64,000 nt of DNA, from assembly GCA_036365145.1 (NCBI GenBank), contig JAEOAD010002672.1, positions 1 to 64,000 of the forward strand, written 5' to 3'. How positions within the stretch are numbered: position 1 is the stretch's first letter; each line of letters opens with the position of its first letter. Positions 10,462 to 22,034 of the stretch are shown piece by piece. The stretch comes from Orientallactaga sibirica (lineage: Eukaryota; Chordata; Mammalia; Rodentia; Dipodidae). The position numbers and the translations under genes were made by a program. Under the pieces are notes generated by a model. That model did no database searches and was not told where the DNA came from. It was given only the letters and a program-made list of their open reading frames with translations.

Positions 10462-10616
10462 AGCCGGGTGTGGTGGTGCACGCCTTTAATCCCAGCACTT
10501 GGGAGGCAGAGGTAGGCGAATCGCCGAGAGTTCGAGGCCACCCTGAGACTACATAGTTAATTCCAGGTCAGCCTGGACCAGAGTGAAACCCTACCTTGCA
10601 AAACCAAAAAAAAAAA
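10462..10616 (+). repeat. B1 SINE with target duplication
   Basis: Flanked by 'aagatgcagtccag' (10447 and 10617). Confidence 0.93.
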
Positions 10617-11267
10617 AGATGCAGTCCAGAGAAGATGAAAAAAAAAAGTCAGATTTTAATAACATCCAGTCTCAGATGCCATCAGCAAGATGACATTTCC
10701 TGGAAAGAATGATGTTGTTACAGTGTTATTATTTGTAATGATTCACTTGATATGATCAACAAAGCAAAAGCAAATGATCCAAATGGGACTTCTGGCAGGC
10801 AGCTGCACTCTCATTAAAACATTAGTGGCTTGAATGTATTTGAGTAAATACTGAGACAAACTTGATGTTAGAAAGGAGGGACTGCTGATGGAGACCACAA
10901 GAATTCGTAAGGCCAAGGAATTCTGGTTTCACCCTCTTTCTGACCTTTGCCAAAGTTCTCAGCAGCCTGAGCCAGGATTTATATTTAAGGCAAAATTAAA
11001 AGTCAAAATAACCTAGCTTACTTACATGATGTCATGTGTCTTATTATTGCCGTCTTTTAGATATTCAGATATAATGACATAAACACCGGCACTCTGGCCT
11101 TGCAGAAAAATAGCAGGGAAGGTGTGAAAGAGGAGAGGTGGAAGATTTTAAATTCATTGTCAAGATGCTGTCAGCTTGAAAGACGGTAAGTGATAGCTGA
11201 CAGCCTGTGACTGCTTGACTGACTCACTTGGCTAATGAGTCAACTTCAGAACAACAACTTGACCAGG
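10617..11267. other. Unique sequence with two AP-1-type motifs
   Basis: No exon recognised. Consensus AP-1 heptamers TGACTCA (11220-11226) and TGAGTCA (11236-11242) lie 16 bp apart just before the next SINE. Confidence 0.45.
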
Positions 11268-11480
11268 GGTCTGGGGGGGCATGGCTGAGTGGGTAAAGGG
11301 CTAGCTATGCAAGCATGAGGACCTGAGTTTGGACCCTAAACTTCCACGTGAGATGCTGGGTGTGGGGGTGTGCTCCCGGAATCCCAGCACCAGGAAGGCA
11401 GAGAGACAGGGAATAGCTGGAGTTCATGCTAGCTAGCCTAGCTGAATCCCTGAGCTCCAGGTTTAGCAAGAGACGGTATC
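11268..11480 (+). repeat. B4-like composite SINE
   Basis: tRNA-like head plus B1-like half ending 'gagctccaggtttagcaagagacggtatctc'. A DIP variant is inserted in its end, and the interrupted 'gagatggtatctc' resumes at about 11745. Confidence 0.65.
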
Positions 11481-11743
11481 TCTGGCTAGAGAGATGGCTT
11501 AGCAGTTAAGGCGCTTGCCTGCCAAGCCTAAGAATGCCTGTTTGATTCTCCAGTTCCCAAGATTAGCCAGACACAAAAAGTGATGCAAGGGCACAATGCT
11601 GTACTTGCCCACATGGGGGCACATATGCCTGGAGTTCATTCACAGTGGCTGAGAGGCTGCTGGCACGCCCATTTTCTCTCTCTACCTCTCTCCCTCTCTA
11701 CCTCTCTCTCTCTGTCTCTCTCTCAAAAAAAAAAAAAAAAAAG
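11481..11743 (+). repeat. DIP SINE, long variant subfamily
   Basis: Begins 'ctagagagatggcttagcag' but carries about 40 extra bases ('gatgcaagggcacaatgctgt...' near 11581-11620) between the 'agccaga' and 'ggagttcattcacag' blocks. The copy at 50963 has the same insert. Flanked by 'gagacggtatctc' / 'gagatggtatctc'. Confidence 0.85.
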
Positions 11744-11929
11744 AGAGATGGTATCTCAAAGCATAAGGTGGAGAGCAACCGAGGAAGATGTCTGATGTTG
11801 AGTTCTTGTCTCCACTTGCATATCTGCTGTTCTATAGAGAAAGCAGGAGTGATCTGTGTGCAGAAATTTGGAATTATTAAAAGGACCAAGTTCCTGAAAT
11901 TCAATAAAAAGCTTTTTTAAAACATATAT

Positions 11930-12158
11930 ACTTTTTATTTTTCTTTATTTGAGAGAGAGAGAAATAGGAGCAGAGGGAGAGATAGCGAGTGAGTGAGAGA
12001 GAGAGAATGGGCCTGCCAGGGCCTTCAGCTGCTGCAAACAAACTCCAGATGTGTGCACCCCCTTGTGCATCTGGCTTATATGGGTCCTAGGGAATCAAAT
12101 CTGGATCCTTTGGCTTTGTAGGCAAGCGCCTTAACCACTAAGCAAATTTTCCAGGTCC
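11930..12158 (-). repeat. DIP SINE
   Basis: Full-length, diverged head ('aagcaaattttccaggtccc'). Confidence 0.85.
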
Positions 12159-12163
12159 CACCC

Positions 12164-12299
12164 CCCTTTTTTGAGGTAGCTCTAGCCCAGGCTGACCTGG
12201 GATTCACTATGTAGTCTCAGGCTGACCTTGAATTCATAGTGTTCTGCCTACCTCGGCCTCCCAAGTGCTGGGATGAAAGGCATGTGCCACCCACCCAGC
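12164..12299 (-). repeat. B1 SINE
   Basis: Lacks 'gggtctcac' after 'gaggta'. Confidence 0.85.
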
Positions 12300-12300
12300 A

Positions 12301-12334
<34 letters not shown>
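12301..12334. repeat. (TG)n microsatellite
   Basis: About 15 'tg' units between two B1 copies. Confidence 0.93.
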
Positions 12335-12339
<5 letters not shown>

Positions 12340-12470
12340 AGGTAGGGTCTCCCTGTAGCCGAGGCTGACCTGGAATTTAATATCTAGTCTCAGGGTAGCC
12401 TCGAACTCATGTTGATCCTCCTACCTCTGCCTCTTGAGTGCTGGGATTAAAGGTGTGCACCATCACACCT
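12335..12470 (-). repeat. B1 SINE
   Basis: Full-length apart from the last few 5' bases. Confidence 0.88.
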
Positions 12471-12662
12471 TTAAAAAAATTATTTAATTATTTACTTTCT
12501 CCTTTTCCTCTGCCTCCTTCCTTCTCTCCCTTTCTCCTTCCCTACAGCCCACCTACGTCATAATTTTGCAACCCCTTGCACAAGATGGAGTCCCAGATGG
12601 ATAGGAAAAGTAAGTGTTTCTCAGCCTTTAGCCCTTGGGGCAAAACACTGCACCTGAGCATA

Positions 12663-12730
12663 CTTGTATTATATTATATTATATTATATTATATTATATT
12701 ATATTATATTATATTATATTATATTATATC
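12663..12730. repeat. (ATATT)n pentanucleotide array
   Basis: About 13 perfect 'atatt' units, an uncommon motif length here. Confidence 0.95.
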
Positions 12731-12944
12731 CCTGTAAAATATAAGCATAGTTCGCTGTAATGAAGATGCAAAATTCTAACCTGGAAAACAAGAGCCAGAT
12801 GTTTTGCTACTAACTAGCCACATTATGAGATCAATCACTTCACCTCTTTAGACTCTCTAGTCCCAATATGCAAATGGACAAGATGGATTAAATTACCTTC
12901 CATTTATCCGCTTTTCCAAAAGTCTATGCTTCAGTAATCCACTT

Positions 12945-13097
12945 TTTTGTTTTTGTTTTTTGAGGTAGGGTCTCACTCTAGCTCAGGCTGACCTGGAATT
13001 CACTATGTAGTCTCAGGGTGGCCTCGAACTCATGGCGATCCTCCTACCTCTGCCTCCCGAGTGCTGGGATTAAAGGTGTGCACCACCACACCTGGCT
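12945..13097 (-). repeat. B1 SINE with target duplication
   Basis: Close to consensus; flanked by 'cagtaatccactttttt'. Confidence 0.95.
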
Positions 13098-14108
13098 CAG
13101 TAATCCACTTTTTTTACAAGAAGTTTGAAAGTGCATTTTCTCTTTTTTCTATGACAAAAGTAGAATCTGCAGTGACCTACTTCCCTCACTAGATGGTGAT
13201 ACTGGCACAGCTATTTCAGGTTTCTTAAGGCATGACCAGTTTCTCCAAGCCTCTGTAGTTATACTCATTACCCTACCCTCAGGTAACAAAGGAACATACC
13301 TCATCATGGGAGCATTTAAGGTGATCACATGATGCCGTTTCAAGGGGCTGCCCTAGTATAGGTCCGCTGAGAAAAAAAAAAGTAGTTTTCCTTTTCTTAA
13401 TTCAGTATCAGACACTCAAAAATGAAACTGGATGCTTTGGTCATTTGTGAAATTATCTTTTGAAAGCCATTTCTGTAAGTAACTGTAAAGTGTCAAAATT
13501 TCCTTCTAGTGGCAATGAATGAACAGACACCACAAAACCATGTATTTCAGACATCTCTGGTCAGTGGACGACTAGAATGCTGTTACTGTCTGCTCAGTTC
13601 CCACATCAGTCCTACTAGTGAATATGAACTCTGCAGTCATCACCCTGATGCTTGTTATGATGCTGATCTCCAAAGCTGAAACTTAGACTATAAACATGTC
13701 AGTGTAAAAACAAACTCACTCACTGCCACAGTGGAGCAGGGCACAAAAAATCTTGGGGAATGTGAGCTGAATGTTTTGAAGCAAGTCCTCATAGTAACCT
13801 TCTTTTAGTGAGTTTTCCATGTGCTTTTGGCCTTCAGCCTTGAAAGAGCATAACTCCAATGAAAAAGCACATAACCAATGATCGAACTCCCAGAACACTT
13901 CCCATTAACTATGCTTGCAAGATGGACACAGACCCACAGTGCCAATGAGTAACTGCAGAGGCCAGACCCAAGAGGGCCAACACACTTGTTGTCTTATAGG
14001 CATGTGGCAAAGGAAGTCAGGCTATAATAAGGAGGTCTGGAAAAGGAAAGCTATTCCATGATGTGAATATTAAATGGTAAAAAGCAGAGAGTCCGATGGA
14101 GAGAACTG
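13098..14108. other. Unique sequence, two unexplained open frames
   Basis: Plus frame 13515-13679 (54 codons) follows an acceptor-like 'aatttccttctag'. Minus frame 13716-13898 (60 codons) overlaps no repeat. Neither resembles a family I know, and neither has a clear donor. Confidence 0.35.
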
Positions 14109-14180
14109 GGGGGATAGCTCAACGTAGAGCACTTGCCAAGCACACGAGAGGCTCTGGGTTCTGTCCCAGTGCCTCAAACA
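14109..14180 (+). repeat. ID-like SINE
   Basis: 'ggggatagctcaacgtagagcacttgcc' and 'ctctgggttctgtcccagt' follow the rodent ID/BC1 core, tRNA-Ala related. Confidence 0.7.
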
Positions 14181-15339
14181 CAGAGAAGTGCCCAATACAC
14201 CAATGTCCAAAACAGCGATACAGACCGCAAGTAAAAATTAAGTCCAAGGTACCCATTCTTCCTCTTCTGACTAGAACACAGGTGTAAAGACATTCAATTA
14301 TATGCCTATGACCATGGAGAAAAAATTCAGAGTTCAAAGATCTGTCTGACATGAGCCCAACCGCTATGCTGCTCAAGGCCTATGATCACTGAAATCGGTG
14401 GCAAAAGAAGTCCCTGCCGTCTTTTCCATTTGGTCTCCTGCTACTGTTGATCTTAAACTCTGGCTTCTATTCAGCTATACTAAAATGTTGATTCCTGGAA
14501 TAGACCACTGTTCTTCTTGCCTTTGAACAAACTATTTTCTGTGTCAAAACCTCCCCCTAACACTTCCCTCATCGGCACGTTCACCAGGATAATGACTCCC
14601 TGTGCTTTGGACCTCTGTTTTAAATGTGCTTCTCAGATTGTTTTCTCGATCCCTGGAAAGAATTAAACCTCTTCATTGTCCCATGGAGTGACAGCTGTCA
14701 CCTGGAAGTGTCCATCCTGATACTGCACACTCTGACTCCCATGAAACTGGAATGTCTTTCCACAATCTGGCAGGTGCTGGACACACAGGAAACAGGTATT
14801 CAACTAATAAATAAAAGTCAGTGTCATGGAGCATTTCATCAGTACTGACGTGTGCTCAGCCCAGAAACTGAACCAAAGTTGGGAGATGAATGCTCGCCAA
14901 GGTCCACTGAAGTCTCAACTTGAGCGGCTTCTTATGTGTCAGGGTGGAGGGTAGAGTGGGAGGGGACTATGACTGGAATAGTGGAAGGAGGGTAGTCAAA
15001 AGTTTGGGTAACAGATGCCAGTTGTGGAGATGGAAATGGACTCAGAACTGGTCCAGACTGGGTGAAAGAGCAGATGTAAAGCTTAAGTAGGGATCAGCTA
15101 AGGTGGACCCCAAGCTTTTAAAAAGAAAGTGAATACAAGGTGGTACATCTGATTAAGGGGAAAGAAAACTAAATTGTGTGAGGAGATAACAGGGATTTAA
15201 TATGAAATATATTACGTTTGATGTCCTTGTGAAAGGAGAAAGAAAAATAAAAGACATGCAAATATAAAGAATTAAAAGGCTTGAACACAAAGAACTCGAC
15301 TTATGAAAAAGGTCCATTTACTGGTCATATCACACGAAT
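14181..15339. other. Unique sequence with a possible L2 relic
   Basis: The stretch 14560-14815 ends 'ggcaggtgctggacacacagg...tattcaactaataaata', reminiscent of an L2 3' end in plus orientation. No exon recognised. Confidence 0.35.
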
Positions 15340-15430
15340 GAGAGAAGTTGAGGTATAAAAACAAAAATAACTTGCTGGAGATCACACAGCTCTGGCAAAG
15401 CAGATTCTCAAGCATGGGCAGTGCTGTCAC
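15340..15430 (+). repeat. MIR-like SINE fragment
   Basis: 'aacttgctggagatcacacagctctggcaaagcagattctcaagc' at 15370 onward follows the conserved MIR core. Confidence 0.5.
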
Positions 15431-16104
15431 ACAGCCTATGATAACAGCCTATCATTTATCATTTGACTGCAGCACTTCTTTGGGGCCCCAGACAGGCTTA
15501 GGTAGTCTGATAGTTGGTTAAGTTATAAGGGTCATGCTGCTGTCTAAATGTCTCAAATGTTGGGGCTGTACTGGAGGGCTGTGGAGCCTTCAGGAGAAGG
15601 GACAAGAGGTCAGTCATTAGAGGACAGGCTTGAGGTCTTACAGCTCAGCTTCACTTCCTGTCCCCTCTCTGCTTGCTGATGGGATGTGACGTGATGTGAG
15701 CAGGCACTTCACAATTCTGCCAATGTGTTTCTGCACTATGCCAAACTACCCTCTTGGAAATATACACCAGAATGAACCCATCTTCCCAGACCACAGAATG
15801 AAGAAATTCTTTCTAAGTGACACTCTGACAGGGTATTAATGTCTAGGATATGTAATGATCTCCAAAATCTACGCATCAAAAAGACAAATTACCAACTTAA
15901 AAATGGGTTATGAAAAGAAATAAAAGGGACTAATATTTTAACACATAGTGGCTGCTGGGGAAGGGGGAGACATTTTATTCAATGTTTGCAGACAGTGGAA
16001 GGTTGCATGAACTTTAGAAAATAAACACCACCATGCTTGTGTAAGCAACCCTCATTAAACCATGTAACTCAAACATTCACACACATGGTCACACACAGTC
16101 GCAA
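15431..16104. other. Unique sequence, nothing recognised
   Basis: No repeat or exon recognised. Confidence 0.45.
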
Positions 16105-16250
16105 AGACATACACATAGAAGAGGGACTACTAGGTGGGAAGGAGGAAGAGTTCAGTGGGACAAAGAAAAGAAGGTAATGGGAGATGATTATGGTCAAAAT
16201 ATGTTATACTCATGTACAAAAGTTGCCAATAAATAAAATTAAGCTAAAAA
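16105..16250 (+). mobile_element. L1 3' end fragment
   Basis: Purine-rich block, 'gatgattatggtcaaaatatgtta' and the ending 'gttgccaataaataaaatt'. Confidence 0.55.
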
Positions 16251-16299
16251 AATTATCACACAAAGTGTCTAGGATATTCATGATTTTTAAGGTGGCTAA

Positions 16300-16482
16300 C
16301 GTTACCTCCACAAGGCATGCATGGTAGGAGGGAAAAACATGAACACATCAACATTGAAGAGAAACTAGTTAGAAAGAAGAGATTCAATGGAGGAAAATCG
16401 TGGTGGGGGAAGGGAGGGTTGTGGGAGAGGGTTATGATCATGGTATATTGTCTTCATTTATGGAAATTGTCAATAAAGGTAC
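16300..16482 (+). mobile_element. L1 3' end fragment
   Basis: A second related tail: 'gggagagggttatgatcatggtatattg' at 16421-16449, ending 'aaattgtcaataaagg'. Confidence 0.55.
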
Positions 16483-16686
16483 TTAAATTTTTTATGCAGT
16501 TATTTAAGAGAAAGAGAAAGAGGGAGAGAGAGAAAGAATGGGCACACCAGGGCCTCAGCCACTGCAAACAAACTCCAGACACATGTGCCACCTTGTGCAT
16601 TTGGCTTACGTGGGTCCTGGGGAATCAAACCTGGGTACTTAAGCTTCACAGGCAATCATCTTAATTGCTAAGCCATTCCTGCAGCC
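16483..16686 (-). repeat. DIP SINE
   Basis: Full-length, diverged. Confidence 0.88.
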
Positions 16687-16707
16687 TCAGTGAAAAGTTT
16701 TTAAAAG

Positions 16708-16820
16708 GGCTGGAGATTTCTCAGTGGTCAAAGATGCTTGCTTGTAATGCCTGATGACTTGGAGGTCCTGGCTTGCTCCTGTTCATTCATTTGTTCTCTC
16801 TCTCCCCCCAAATAAACACA
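16708..16820 (+). repeat. DIP SINE with internal deletion
   Basis: Head joins directly to 'ggaggtcctggcttgctcc'; about 90 bp of the middle are missing. Confidence 0.8.
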
Positions 16821-16888
16821 TGATTTTTTTTTTAAGTTTACAACAAAAAAATACTAAGTACCCTTCCTACATACCAATATCCAATATG

Positions 16889-16985
16889 GGCTGTGGAGAT
16901 GGCTCAGAGGTGAAAGGTGTTTGCTTGCAAAGCCTGCTGGCGCTAGTTGGATTCCCCAGTACCCATGTAAAGGCAATAGCAAACA
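16889..16985 (+). repeat. DIP SINE, 5' half only
   Basis: 'gggctgtggagatggctcag' through 'agtacccatgtaaaggc'; the CT-rich part is absent. Confidence 0.75.
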
Positions 16986-17060
16986 TGCTGAGGATGAAAC
17001 CAGGAAAACAATCCCATTCACAATTGCCACAAATAGATAGATGAGGTAGACAGAGAGATG

Positions 17061-17186
17061 AATCCCAGCACTCAGGAGGCAGAGGTAGGAGGATCGCTGT
17101 GAGTTTGAGGCCACCCTGAGACTACCAAATGAATTCCTGGTCAGCCTGAGCTAGAGTGAGACCCTACCTCAAAAAAAAAAAAAAAA
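17061..17186 (+). repeat. B1 SINE, 5'-truncated
   Basis: Starts at 'aatcccagcactcagg'; poly(A) of about 18. Confidence 0.9.
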
Positions 17187-17346
17187 AAAGCAATCTACAC
17201 AGTCAATGCAATCCCCACCAAGACCCAACCACCATTTGCCACACACACACACACACAAAAACTCTTAAAATTAATTTGGAAGTACAAATGACCTCAGATA
17301 GTTCAAGCAATCCTAAGAGAAAAATACAGGAAATAAAATAGCCAAT

Positions 17347-17494
17347 AAGCTTGGCGTGGTGGCACACGCCTTTAATCCCAGCATTCAGGAGGCAGAGGTA
17401 GGCGGATTGCCAAGAGTTTGAGGTCACCCTGAGACTACATAGTTAATTCCAGGTCAGCCTGGACCAGAGTGAGACCCTACCTTGCAAAACCAAA

Positions 17495-17537
<43 letters not shown>

Positions 17538-17538
17538 A
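17347..17538 (+). repeat. B1 SINE with (AAAT)n tail
   Basis: Flanked by 'aataaaatagccaataa' before and after the tail. Confidence 0.93.
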
Positions 17539-17562
17539 ATAGCCAATAAAAATGGGATGATA

Positions 17563-17770
17563 GGGCTGGAGAGATGGCTTGGCAATTAAGGCACTTGCCT
17601 GCAATGCTTAGGGACACACGTTTGATTCCCTAGGACCCACATAAGCCAGATTCACAAGGTGGAGCATGTGCCTGAAACTCCTTTGCAGTGGCTGAGGACC
17701 CTGGTGTGCCTGTTCTATCTGCCTCTTCCTCTCTCTCTCCCTATAAAACAAGTGAATAAAATATTTTTTA
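17563..17770 (+). repeat. DIP SINE with target duplication
   Basis: Flanked by 'aatgggatgat'; its right copy also forms the edge of the MaLR element that follows. Confidence 0.93.
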
Positions 17771-17779
17771 ATGGGATGA

Positions 17780-18125
17780 TGTTGCAGTCAGGTTCGCACT
17801 GTTGGTAGAAATCACCTGACCAACAGCAGCTTGTGGGGAAAAAAAAGAGGTTTACTTTGGCTTACAGGCTCGAGGGGAAAGCTCCATGATGGCAGGGAAA
17901 ATGGCATGAGCAGTGGGTGGACATCACCCCCGGCCGACCTATGATGGACCATAGCAACAGGAGAGTGTGTCAAACATGGCAAGGGGAAGCTGGCTCTAAT
18001 TCCCATAAGCCCACCCCCAATAATACTCTACCTCCAGGAGGCTTTAATTTCAATTGCCATCAGCTGGGGAGACTAGCATTCTTAACACTTAAGTTTATAG
18101 GGAACACATGAATCAAACCACTACA
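17780..18125 (-). repeat. 3' LTR of the MaLR element
   Basis: Differs from its partner by several substitutions and small indels, so the insertion is not recent. Confidence 0.85.
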
Positions 18126-19284
18126 TTCCACCCCTGGTCCCCATAAACTGATAACCATACAAGATGTAAAATGCAATGCATTCATGCAACTTTCAAAGTC
18201 CCCATAGTTTTTATCAATCCTAATGATGTTCGTACATCCCCATAATCCAAGGTCTTTTAACTGAGCCATAATACCAAAAAAAAAAAGTCCTCCCTAAACC
18301 CATAATGACACAGAATAAACATTCCCATTGCAAAGGATGGCATTGGGCAAAGCAAAGAAATATTCAACCAATACAAGATTTAAAACAACTCTGTAGCTCC
18401 AAGTCCAACAACTCTAGTCAATGACAAATCTCCAAGAGCAATAATTCTAACCAGCAACAAGTCTCTGGAGTTCCAATTCCGCCCCTCCAGCTAGGCTACT
18501 CACGGTCCTGGAAAACTTCATCTGGGGCAGCAGTCCTCCTTGGCAGCCATCTCATGGTCCTGGCATCTCCACTGGGTCTCCACTACAACCCAAGGTCCAT
18601 CCTCATGGCCCCATGGGATCTCTATAGAGGCATCCCACCAAACCTGCTTCACACTGCCCATGGCCACTTCTAAATTACAAGATCGCACTGCAAACTCAAT
18701 GACTTTCTCTTTCCTTCATTTCTTATACACCATAATACCAGGTAGAGTGACAATTTGTTAATCCAGGGGGGAATAAAGCAGACTTTGAAGAACAGGACAC
18801 TCCTTCAACATTCAGGCACCTTCAAAAGAGTCCACATTCTTCCTGTTGCTGCAGTGCAGGTCAGCTGGCTCAATCTCAAAAGTTATAATGTCTCAAAAAC
18901 TTTGCTGGTGAACGGGCAGCAGTTTAGGCCCAAAGATTTCATTTTTTCTGTGTCACATCCCTCTGCTCACATCAGTTCATTTCTAAGCAAAGCAACACTG
19001 CAGAACTTCTCAGGACATGGGCATAACAGCAAGCATCTCACACCAACTGCTATCCAAGTCTAAGTAAAGCTCTTTCTCTCCCTCAAGCCAAACCTCACAG
19101 TCCATAGTTTTTACTTCATTGAAGCCTTTCAACTGTGAGCAGAATAGTCCATCAAGCTGTACTTACAGCACTGCAAGGTGTCTCTTAGGCCAAGGTTTCA
19201 AATCCTCTTGAAAATCAACTCCAAAAGGTCAAAACCACACAGTCAGGTGTCTAGCAGCAATTCCACTCCTTAGTACCATTTCAC

Positions 19285-19626
19285 TGTTGCAGTCAGGTTC
19301 ACACTGCTGGTAGAAATAACCCAACCAAGAGCAGCTTGTGGGAAAAAAAGAGGTTTGCTTTGGCTTATAGGCTCGAGCAGAAAGTTCCATGATGGCAGGG
19401 AAAATGATGGCATGAGCAGAGAGTAGACATCACCCCCTGGTCAATATAACATGGACCCTAGCAACAGCAGACTGTGCTAAACACTGGCAAGGGGAAGCTG
19501 GCTATAAAGCCCACCCTCAACAATACTCTACCTCCAGGAGGCTTTAATTTCCAATTGCCATCAGCTGGGGAGGCTAGCATTCTGAACACCTAAGTTTATG
19601 GGGTACACCTGAATCAAAATACCACA
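19285..19626 (-). repeat. 5' LTR of the MaLR element
   Basis: Carries an extra 'atg' ('aaaatgatggcatgagcag') compared with the 3' copy. Confidence 0.85.
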
Positions 19627-19631
19627 GATGA

Positions 19632-21476
19632 TGTGTTCAATTTAACAGGAAAAATATCCCATGATTTCAAAAGACAATGCAATAATATTTTTTCTGAAAA
19701 TGACAAAATTAGCAAGGTTGAAAACAGTGCTGGGCTTTCCGAGTCACAGCACATTCTTTGATTTTCAGAGTACAAGTCACACTAGAAGAGAGAGTCAATG
19801 AACTTGGATACAGAAGCAGGTCCAAGGCAGCTTCACTGTCCAGTACTGACTTCATGACAGACAGGATCAAGCAGCCCTTATCTGGGTGACAGGCACTCCC
19901 CTGCAGCAGCCAGCCTGGGGTGGCCTTCCAGAGACACAGGACAAGGACATTTGGTGGAGCAACCCTGGCTGAGTCCCACTTCCCCAAGCCAATGGCTGAT
20001 GATGGCTGCACATCCAGTGGCATTTGACCAGGAGGAAACACCTGACCATGCCATAGCAACTCCCAGCCATGCAGGAGAGCAAGAAGAGTGCAGGACAAAA
20101 AAACAAAACAAAACAAAGTGCACGACATGGACTGAAGATCAACCAGAGGCTTCTACAAGGAACTGTATTGGGGTGCTAGGGGTGCAGGAAAGTCCTTGAG
20201 CCCCAAACCCCACGTTTGTTCCTAATTTTATCAAAGAGTTAAAAAAAGACTGAGAAGGTTAATGATTAAATTATTACATTTGCTGAGGGCAGTACAGTGC
20301 CAAGGAAAAGCACTCACATGGCTAGAGATCCCACGTGGAGTGCCTGGAAAAGCCACAGAAAGAAAGTTCAAGGAGCTCCTGCCATGTGGGGAGCTGGAGG
20401 GGATAAAGAACCCATGTGGAGGGTAAGGCCTAGGGGGCACAACCAAGGGAAAAACTTACCCACAGCTGAAAGTTCCCAAGTGGTCAGAGAGCCTGCCCTC
20501 CCCTTGTAAAGGTATTTATAACTTTAGGGTGGTGGGCTGTCTTCTGGCTCAGGTGAACCAGGCACACAGCTGGTTGGTTAGGTCTAGGGGCTGTCTCAGG
20601 AAGAGGCTGGCCCTGGCACCAAGTTCCAGGGGACAAACTTGACCAACCACAATGCTTAAATCTTATGAAGACCTCTCTCCCAGGAGGGTTCCTGGTTGCT
20701 TGTGGAGAAACAGGTCTAGGGAACTAGGCAAGAGATAAGAAGTCAGATCATCCTGGATTTCTGGCAAGTGCAGACTTTCTTGTGCTTTTTTTTTTTTTAA
20801 CCATCAGGGGTCCAGTCACCCTAACTGTATCCCCCTCTCAGAATGACAGGGACTTTGGAATGAGAGCCTTGTCTGTCTCCTGATGCCCAGCTTCACACAC
20901 CTTACCACATAAATCTCAGCAGTGGCTGCCATGGATCAAAATCCAGAGAAGAGGACCCCGTCCAGTGGAAACTGGGGCAGGGTAAGCTCAAGGGGCCTGC
21001 AAGGACCTGGGCATGGGAAGCCTAAGCTAGTCTGTCCCAGCCAAGGACAGTCAGTCACCCTCCCCCTGCCCTGCAGGGGAGCGAGCACAGTGCCAGCGCC
21101 AGCACACTAAGACAGGTGCTCAGGTGGACAAGGCTTCTGTGTCCTCATCCCAGAGTTCACATCACAGAATGCCACAGCTACACACTCTCTTTGACTTGCA
21201 GATCTGAGCTTCAAATTTCTAGATGAACAGCTGAAAGTCAGAGTGTCTATAGAGAACAAGGCGCTAGGATGAGGCAGTGGCAGCTACTGTGAGAGGACAC
21301 TGGAACACATGGGAGCACATTGGAGCAATCACAGGAGGGCAGGGTTTAAGCAGGGGTGAGGATTAGGGAGGATGGGATGGTGGGAAGATGAATCAAAACC
21401 AAGGATATGTGAATAAGCCATATGGAAACCTACTATTGGTAAACCAATTAAGATACAATTTTTGAAGAAGTGTTTC
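19632..21476. other. Non-SINE region, possible LTR relic inside
   Basis: No exon recognised. On the minus strand a TATAAATA box (about 20512-20519) sits in a promoter-like stretch between roughly 20230 and 20790, which could be an unrecognised retroviral LTR. I see no matching termini. The 139-codon minus frame at 19709-20128 has no recognisable domain. Confidence 0.35.
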
Positions 21477-21680
21477 AGGGGACTGGAGAGATGGTCCAGC
21501 TGTTAAGACACTTGCCTGCAAAGACACTAAAGACCTGGGTTTGATTCCCCAGAATCCACACAAATCCAGATAAACAAAGTAGCATGTGCATCTGGAGTCC
21601 ATTTTCAGCAGCTGGAGGTCCTGGTATGCCATTCTGGCCCTGTCTCTCTTGTCCCACTTCTTGCAAAAAAAGAAATTTTT
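21477..21680 (+). repeat. DIP SINE
   Basis: Diverged; shortened CT-rich part. Confidence 0.85.
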
Positions 21681-21693
21681 AAAAAATTGATTT

Positions 21694-21854
21694 TAGGCCC
21701 GGCGTGGTGGTGCATGCCTTTAATCCCAACACTCAGGAGTCAAAGGTAAGAGGATTGCCATGAGTTCAACGCCACCCTGAGCCTACATAGTGAATTCCAG
21801 GTCAGCCTGGGCTAGAGTGAGACCCTACCTTGAAAAACCAAAAAAAAAAAAAAA
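21694..21854 (+). repeat. B1 SINE
   Basis: Full-length with poly(A); flanked by 'ttgattttag' / 'ttaattttag'. Confidence 0.92.
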
Positions 21855-21863
21855 TTAATTTTA

Positions 21864-22034
21864 GGGCTGGAGATGGCATAGCAGTTAAAGCGCTTGCCTG
21901 CAAAGCCAAAGGACCCAGGTTGGACTCCCCAGGACCCCCGTAAGCCAGATGCACAAGGGGGAGCACACATCTGGTGTTCGTTTGCAGTGCCTGGAGGCCC
22001 TGGTGCACCCACCCTTTTTCTCTCTCTCTGTCCC
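21864..22034 (+). repeat. DIP SINE, left part, split by ERV
   Basis: Runs from the head into the CT-rich part and stops at 'tctctctgtccc', where the retrovirus integrated. The right part resumes at 25463. Confidence 0.93.
22029..22034. other. ERV target-site duplication, left
   Basis: TGTCCC, identical to 25463-25468. Six bases is the usual length for class II (betaretrovirus-like) ERVs. Confidence 0.93.

Larger units (their letters stand above)
17780..19626 (-). mobile_element. Complete ORR1-like MaLR retroelement
   Basis: Two related LTRs (346 and 342 bp, TG...CA ends) enclose about 1.16 kb with no long reading frame. A 5-bp target duplication GATGA lies at 17775-17779 and 19627-19631. 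On the minus strand the 5' LTR is at the right, and 6 bp inside it lies a leucine-type primer binding site starting TGGTACTAAGG (19261-19278). The LTR's U3 start ('tttgattcaggtgt..ccataaactta'), its 'aaacctctttt' polyadenylation area and the interior ('accttggcctaagagaca', 'agtacagcttgatggacta') match what I know of rodent ORR1 elements. These were always non-coding and moved with ERVL help. Confidence 0.82.

Noticed and set aside
13515..13679. 54-codon plus frame after an acceptor-like tract
   Set aside because: No recognisable protein, no donor, and no partner exons nearby.
13716..13898. 60-codon minus frame in unique DNA
   Set aside because: It reads like plausible protein but I cannot tie it to any family; checked against the missing OMA1 exons without a match.
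20230..20790. LTR with a TATA box on the minus strand
   Set aside because: Only the TATAAATA box and overall look support it; no termini, target duplication or family match, so it is mentioned only as a possibility.
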